Source: Zoogloea sp. (GTDB lineage: Bacteria; Pseudomonadota; Gammaproteobacteria; Burkholderiales; Rhodocyclaceae). From it: a stretch of DNA of 11,162 nucleotides. This document shows positions 7,252 through 11,162 of this stretch, piece by piece (positions within the stretch are counted from its first letter, which is position 1; the number at the start of each line of letters is the position of its first letter). The notes beneath the pieces are model-generated. The model did no database searches and was not told where the DNA came from. It was given only the letters and a program-made list of their open reading frames with translations. Location: assembly GCA_016790385.1 (NCBI GenBank), contig JAEUNV010000248.1:1-11162 (forward strand). Reading direction: 5' to 3'. The translations under genes and the position numbers were made by a program.

Positions 7252-8182
7252 GGGCAGGCCCGCTGAAGCGGCTGCCAACGGCAATCGGCATGCCACGCAG
7301 GAAGTCGGCGGCGGAGAGGCGTTTGGCGCCGGGTTTCTGGAGTTCGGTAATGCACAGGGAGCCTTCGCCGCAGGCAACGATCACCCCCGCCCCTTCGGCC
7401 AGCAACACTTCTCCCGGGGTGCCGATGGCGTCGATGGCGCGGGCCCGCCACAGCTTGATCGGGGTTTCGCCATGGATGGCGACGGCGCCGGGGAAGGGGT
7501 TGAAGGCGCGGATCATGCGTTCAAGCTCGACCGCCGGCCGGGTCCAGTCCACGGCGGCTTCGGCCTTGCCGATCTTGGCCGCGTAGGTGACGCCGTCGGC
7601 GGGCTGGGGCGTGGCAACGAGGTTGCCGCCGGGCAGCGCTTCGAGGGCTTCGACGATCATCTCGGCACCCAGCCAGGCCAGGCGGTCGTGGAGGCTGCCG
7701 GTAGTGTCGTCCGGGTCGATGGGTTCGGAGCGCTTGAGCAGCATGGGCCCGGTGTCCAGCCCGGCGTCCATCTGCATGATGGTGATGCCGGTTTCCGTGT
7801 CACCGGCCTGGATGGCCCGGTGGATCGGTGCGGCACCCCGCCAGCGGGGCAGCAAGGAGCCGTGGATGTTGAGGCAGCCATGGCGCGGAAGGTCGAGCAC
7901 AGCCTGGGGCAGGATGATGCCGTAGGCCGCCACGACCAGCACGTCGGCGCCCGCTTCGGCCAGGGGGGCCTGCTGTTCAGGGGTGCGCAGCTTTTCCGGC
8001 TGATGCACCGGGATGCCGGCCGCCACGGCCACCTGTTTGACCGGACTGGGCTGGAGCTGCATGCCACGCCCGGCCGGGCGGTCAGGCTGGGTCAGGACAA
8101 GGGGGACGTCGAAACCGGCTGCGAGGATGGCTTCGAGGGCGACAGCGGCGAACTCCGGGGTTCCGGCGAAGGCAATTTTCAT
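7247..8182 (-). CDS. fmt: Methionyl-tRNA formyltransferase
   Basis: A 311-residue enzyme (family about 315) that transfers a formyl group from 10-formyl-tetrahydrofolate to initiator Met-tRNA in the cytosol. The start [13 protein letters not shown] is typical of Fmt. Catalytic residues are visible: Asn105 and His107 in [16 protein letters not shown], and Asp143 in [10 protein letters not shown]. The loop [18 protein letters not shown] at 32-49 corresponds to the tRNA-recognition insertion of the E. coli enzyme. A C-terminal OB-like domain (about 205-311) includes [14 protein letters not shown] and FNPFPGA. The start ATG (8182-8180) shares one base with the def stop (TGATG), so translation is probably coupled. 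A longer open frame extends upstream but is overlapped by def and is not used. Confidence 0.98.
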   Translation of the reverse strand: MKIAFAGTPEFAAVALEAILAAGFDVPLVLTQPDRPAGRGMQLQPSPVKQVAVAAGIPVHQPEKLRTPEQQAPLAEAGADVLVVAAYGIILPQAVLDLPRHGCLNIHGSLLPRWRGAAPIHRAIQAGDTETGITIMQMDAGLDTGPMLLKRSEPIDPDDTTGSLHDRLAWLGAEMIVEALEALPGGNLVATPQPADGVTYAAKIGKAEAAVDWTRPAVELERMIRAFNPFPGAVAIHGETPIKLWRARAIDAIGTPGEVLLAEGAGVIVACGEGSLCITELQKPGAKRLSAADFLRGMPIAVGSRFSGPAH

Positions 8183-8685
8183 CAGGCGGTGATCCGGGCC
8201 TTCTTGGCCAGTTTGCCCTTGATGCGGGTCTGTTTGAGCTGGGACAGGTATTCGACGAAGACCTTGCCTTCCAGGTGGTCGAGTTCGTGCTGGATGCACA
8301 CCGCCAGCAGGCCTTCCGCGTCGAGTTCGAAGGTCCGGCCTTGCTGGTCGAGGGCGCGCACCCGCACGGTCTCGGCGCGGCTGACCTTGTCGTAGATGCC
8401 GGGCACCGACAGGCACCCTTCTTCACAGATCTGCTCACCGGATCGGGCGATGATCTCGGGATTGATCAGGGCAAGCAGGGCTGACTTGTCTTCGGAAACG
8501 TCGATGACCACCACGCGGCGATGGACGTTTACCTGGGTGGCGGCAAGGCCGATGCCTGGAGCCTCGTACATGGTTTCGGCCATGTCAGCGACCAGCTGCC
8601 GGACCTCGTCATTCACTTCGGCCACAGGGGTGGCGCGGGTATGCAGCCGCGGATCGGGGTAGCGGAGAATCGGAAGAAGAGCCAT
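8182..8685 (-). CDS. def: Peptide deformylase
   Basis: A 167-residue type 1 deformylase, the usual length, which removes the formyl group from the N-terminus of new proteins. All three family motifs are present: GIGLAATQ at 44-51, EEGCLSVPG with the metal ligand Cys91, and QHELDHLEG with His133, His137 and the catalytic Glu134. The start [14 protein letters not shown] is typical of the family. No clear Shine-Dalgarno sequence precedes the ATG at 8685; the upstream bases are AT-rich (AATATTT). It is the first gene of the def-fmt operon and divergent from the LysM gene, a classic arrangement around dprA and def. Confidence 0.98.
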   Translation of the reverse strand: MALLPILRYPDPRLHTRATPVAEVNDEVRQLVADMAETMYEAPGIGLAATQVNVHRRVVVIDVSEDKSALLALINPEIIARSGEQICEEGCLSVPGIYDKVSRAETVRVRALDQQGRTFELDAEGLLAVCIQHELDHLEGKVFVEYLSQLKQTRIKGKLAKKARITA

Positions 8686-8829
8686 AAATATTGCCGGATG
8701 AAGACTTTACGTGCAGAATTTTGAGCGAAATATGCGATGCCTGCGTCTTGACCGCGAGGGTGTCGGGCTCCGCCACACAGAATGCCCACGATGCGGCGCA
8801 ACTGTCCGCCGAAAGCGAGCGCAACTTCA
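8686..8829. promoter_or_regulatory. Divergent promoter region between def and the LysM gene
   Basis: The 144-bp gap between two divergently transcribed operons must carry promoters for both. The AT-rich part (8686-8735) next to def is the likeliest site for the def promoter; TAAAGT on the minus strand (8709-8704) could be a downstream box, but no good upstream box is placed correctly. TTGACC at 8748-8753 on the plus strand resembles an upstream box but lacks a matching downstream box. I make no exact call. Confidence 0.35.
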
Positions 8830-9939
8830 ATGATCCGCATTATATCCGCCCTCCTCATCGGCGTCGCCGCCCTGGTGCCTGCCGCAGCCGGCGCCACAGC
8901 TCCGATCCGGCTGGCTGACGACGCCCCGGACAGCCACGTTGTGGTTTCGGGTGACACCCTTTGGGGCATCTCCGGCAAGTTTCTGCGTGAGCCCTGGCGC
9001 TGGCCCGAAGTGTGGCGCCTGAACCGGGAGGAGATCCGCAACCCCCACTTGATCTACCCCGGGCAGGTTGTGGTCCTCGACCGCAACGGCCCCACCCTGA
9101 AGCTGGGCAGGCGCATCGGGGGGCCGTCGGATCGGCCGCTTTACGAAAAGCGTTTCCCTCAGGTCTATTCCGACCCGGCCGGTGGCGCGATTCATAGCAT
9201 TCCGCTGCGTGCCATCATGCCCTTCCTGTCGGAGCCCCTGGTGGTTGACGAGGCGGACGACAGCCGGGCCGGTATCGTTGTGGCCACCCAGGAGGGGCGG
9301 GTGTTCACCAGCCGCGGCGACACCATCTTCGCGACGCGTATCGATCCGGAAATCAGCAGCTGGAACGTCTACCGAAAGGCCCGCCCCCTCAAGGATCCAG
9401 TGACGGGTGAGGTGCTGGGTTTCGAGGCCGCCTACCTGGGCCAGGCCCGAGTCAGCGCCCAGGCCGGGGTGCTGGCGCCCGATGCCGGCGGGGATACCCA
9501 GACGGCGCGGGAGGGGGCGCCCATTCCGGCCAGTCTCGTCGTCACGTCCTTCAAACAGGAGATCGGCAAGGGGGATCGGCTGCTGCCCGCCGGGCGCGCC
9601 GACCTGCCGAGCTATGTGCCCCATGCGCCCGAACAGGAGGTCACCGGCCGGGTCGTGTCGATCTACAACGGTGTCGGCGGGGCAGGTCGTCACGACGTGG
9701 TGGCCATCAGTGTCGGCAAGCGCGATCAGATTGAAGTCGGGCATGTGCTGGCACTGCATCGCAACCGGGGGGAGGCGGTTTACCGCGAAGAAAACGTGGG
9801 GGCGGCCATGCGTTACAAGCTCCCGGAGCAGCGCTACGGTCTGGTCTTCGTCTTTCGTGTCTTCGAGCGTCTGGCCTATGCCCTGGTGATGGAGAGCAAC
9901 GGGCCGGCCACCATTTCCGACAGCGTCCGTAAACCCTGA
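8830..9939 (+). CDS. Exported LysM-domain protein upstream of dprA
   Basis: A 369-residue protein with a signal peptide (MIRIISALLIGVAALVPAAA, probable cleavage near residues 22-23 after AGA) and no further membrane segment, so likely periplasmic. A LysM domain at about 36-84 (HVVVSGDTLWGISGKFL, then WPEVWRLN and IRNPHLIYPGQVV) should bind peptidoglycan glycan strands. Residues 85-369 form a conserved-looking but unassigned C-terminal region. The start at 8830 is chosen because it gives a proper signal peptide; an in-frame ATG at 8782 would add 16 residues ahead of it. Neither start has a strong Shine-Dalgarno sequence. Proteins of this kind commonly sit between def and dprA in betaproteobacteria. 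Their function is unknown to me. dprA begins 16 nt downstream, so the two are probably co-transcribed. Confidence 0.9.
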   Translation: MIRIISALLIGVAALVPAAAGATAPIRLADDAPDSHVVVSGDTLWGISGKFLREPWRWPEVWRLNREEIRNPHLIYPGQVVVLDRNGPTLKLGRRIGGPSDRPLYEKRFPQVYSDPAGGAIHSIPLRAIMPFLSEPLVVDEADDSRAGIVVATQEGRVFTSRGDTIFATRIDPEISSWNVYRKARPLKDPVTGEVLGFEAAYLGQARVSAQAGVLAPDAGGDTQTAREGAPIPASLVVTSFKQEIGKGDRLLPAGRADLPSYVPHAPEQEVTGRVVSIYNGVGGAGRHDVVAISVGKRDQIEVGHVLALHRNRGEAVYREENVGAAMRYKLPEQRYGLVFVFRVFERLAYALVMESNGPATISDSVRKP

Positions 9940-9940
9940 T

Positions 9941-9944
9941 GGAG
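9941..9944 (+). promoter_or_regulatory. Ribosome binding site supporting a TTG start for dprA
   Basis: GGAG at 9941-9944, with GGGG at 9946-9949, precedes the TTG at 9956. No ATG or GTG occurs in the dprA frame between the LysM stop and this TTG. The ATG at 9939 overlapping the LysM stop is in another frame and closes within about 20 codons. Confidence 0.5.
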
Positions 9945-9955
9945 CGGGGTGCCAT

Positions 9956-11044
9956 TTGGCGGAGCCACATCCTCTCGCGCCCTGGCTGCGCCTGAGCCTT
10001 ACGCCGGGCCTCGGTCCGGCGAGTCAGCGCCAGTTGCTGGCCGCCTTCGGCCTGCCCCACCTGATCTTCGAAGCCGGCTATGGCGCCATTGCGTCCGTCG
10101 TCGGTGGTCCGGCAGCGCGCCTGCTTCTAGACCACGACAGCCGCGCGGCGGTCGAACAGGCGCTCCGGTGGGCGGAAGAGCCGGGCAATACCCTCGTGAC
10201 CCTGGGTGATCCCGCTTATCCCGCGTCCTTGCTGGAAATCCCCGATCCGCCCGTCTGCCTTTACGTCAAGGGTGACACCGGCCTGTTATCACGCCCTGCG
10301 CTGGCGGTGGTGGGCGCACGCAGCGCCACGCCCCAGGGTGAGGCCAATGCCGAAGCCTTCGCCGCCTGCCTCTCCGGGGCCGGGCTGAGCATTGTCAGCG
10401 GGATGGCCCTGGGCATCGACGCGGCGGCCCATCGGGGCGGCTTGAGCGGGCCGGGGAGTACCGTCGCGGTGATTGGCACCGGCGCCGACCGGATCTACCC
10501 CGCGCGCAATGGCGACCTGGCCAGGCGGATTGCGGCGGCCGGCGCCATCGTCAGTGAGTTTCCCCTGGGGATGGGGCCACTGGCCCACAACTTCCCCCGC
10601 CGCAATCGGCTCATCGCCGGCCTTGCGTGCGGTGTTCTGGTGGTGGAGGCGGCGGTGAAGAGTGGTTCCCTGATCACCGCACGGCTCGCCACTGATTGCG
10701 GGCGCGAGGTCTTCGCCATTCCGGGGTCGATTCATTCACCATTGGCGCGGGGGTGTCACCGGTTGATCCGCGACGGCGCCAAACTCGTCGAATGTGCCGA
10801 AGACATACTCGAGGAATTGCGCCTTGCCGTGCCGAAAGCCGCGCCGATTGGGGAAACCGGGCATTTTCAGGGGGGCGCGGGCGACGACAAGGTGCTCTCC
10901 GCCCTGGGGCATGACCCGGTGGATGTGGATACCCTGGTGCACCGCACCAGCTTGACGCCGGAAGCGCTCTCCGCCATTCTGCTATCGCTGGAGCTCGAAG
11001 GACGGGTTGCCCGCCTGCCCGGAGGGCGCCTCCAGCGTCTCTAA
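9956..11044 (+). CDS. dprA: DNA processing protein DprA (Smf)
   Basis: A 362-residue single-stranded-DNA-binding protein that protects incoming DNA and loads RecA during natural transformation. An N-terminal SAM-like part (1-85, WLRLSLTPGLG) is followed by the Rossmann-fold core (about 110-285) with the family signatures VVGARSATPQG, SGMALGIDAAAHRG, IGTGADRIYPARN, SEFPLGMGP, FPRRNRLIAGL, VVEAAVKSGSLITARLA and GREVFAIPGSI. A C-terminal winged-helix (DML1-like) domain lies at about 305-362. The start is TTG: it gives the standard DprA N-terminus, and there is no alternative ATG or GTG in frame. It follows the LysM gene by 16 nt and precedes smg by 26 nt. All motifs are intact, but presence of dprA alone does not prove natural competence. 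Confidence 0.97.
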   Translation: MAEPHPLAPWLRLSLTPGLGPASQRQLLAAFGLPHLIFEAGYGAIASVVGGPAARLLLDHDSRAAVEQALRWAEEPGNTLVTLGDPAYPASLLEIPDPPVCLYVKGDTGLLSRPALAVVGARSATPQGEANAEAFAACLSGAGLSIVSGMALGIDAAAHRGGLSGPGSTVAVIGTGADRIYPARNGDLARRIAAAGAIVSEFPLGMGPLAHNFPRRNRLIAGLACGVLVVEAAVKSGSLITARLATDCGREVFAIPGSIHSPLARGCHRLIRDGAKLVECAEDILEELRLAVPKAAPIGETGHFQGGAGDDKVLSALGHDPVDVDTLVHRTSLTPEALSAILLSLELEGRVARLPGGRLQRL

Positions 11045-11070
11045 AATGACCGGCCTCAGGCCCACGCGCC

Positions 11071-11162
11071 ATGTTCGATATCCTCGTGTACCTCTTCGAG
11101 AACTACGTCCACGCCGATGCGTGCCCGGAACCCGCGCAACTGGCCCGCAAGCTGACGGCCGC
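11071..11162 (+). CDS. smg: Smg family protein (DUF494), N-terminal fragment
   Basis: The first 30 complete codons read MFDILVYLFENYVHADACPE and then PAQLARKLTA; the gene runs off the right edge. This matches the strongly conserved Smg N-terminus (MFD-LVYLFENY, DACPE, LARKL). Smg is a small protein of unknown function encoded next to dprA in many proteobacteria, usually followed by topA. The ATG lies 26 nt after the dprA stop, so it is likely in the same operon. An ATG at 11046 is out of frame with this protein. Confidence 0.93.
   Translation, partial: MFDILVYLFENYVHADACPEPAQLARKLTA

Noticed and set aside
6382..7266. A 294-codon plus-strand open frame antisense to htpX
   Set aside because: htpX on the minus strand has all family motifs; the plus-strand translation is a His/Gly-rich shadow.
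9939..9995. ATG overlapping the LysM stop as an alternative dprA start
   Set aside because: It is in a different frame from DprA and reaches a stop within about 20 codons.
1..11162. CRISPR arrays, tRNA or rRNA genes, insertion sequences, phage genes
   Set aside because: I looked for regular repeats, cloverleaf patterns and transposase motifs on both strands and saw none.

Overview
The window is GC-rich, densely coding bacterial DNA. The housekeeping genes (mnmG, htpX, fmt, def, a LysM protein gene, dprA, smg) and their order fit a betaproteobacterium, most likely of the Rhodocyclales (Azoarcus/Thauera/Zoogloea type). That placement is inferred from gene content and protein style; no database was searched.

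Layout, left to right. (1) 1-110, minus: the N-terminus of MnmG (GidA), running off the left edge. (2) 111-534: a 424-bp divergent gap with no convincing gene. It holds a tandem AAGTTTGC repeat at 21-bp spacing, a partial sigma-28-like promoter and two possible leader hairpins. (3) 535-6272, plus: two histidine kinase genes overlapping by ATGA. The first is a 1432-residue soluble hybrid kinase (PAS-PAS-GAF-PAS-GAF-PAS-HisKA-HATPase-REC-HPt). The second is a 480-residue kinase whose N-terminus is a bacteriohemerythrin with all seven iron ligands. (4) 6277-6304: a 13-bp-stem hairpin between convergent genes. (5) 6328-8685, minus: def, fmt and htpX. def and fmt overlap by one base; htpX has its own heat-shock-type control region. 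(6) 8830-11162, plus: an exported LysM protein, dprA (TTG start) and the start of smg.

How they work together. def and fmt encode the two enzymes that remove and add the formyl group of initiator methionine, and they share an operon. dprA and smg form a separate conserved cluster, transcribed divergently. The kinase pair is the accessory part. It looks like an oxygen/redox-sensing phosphorelay whose only receiver is the one inside the hybrid kinase. No DNA-binding or enzymatic response regulator is encoded in the window, so the final target is elsewhere.

The two most notable signals are the kinase pair and the short fmt-htpX gap. The gap carries a near-consensus sigma-32 promoter (TTGAA core, 13-nt spacer, CCCCATCT) overlapping the fmt stop codon. 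Just downstream is a leader hairpin of two 5-bp helices split by a GA bulge that buries the htpX Shine-Dalgarno sequence. Together they suggest heat control of htpX at both transcription and translation.
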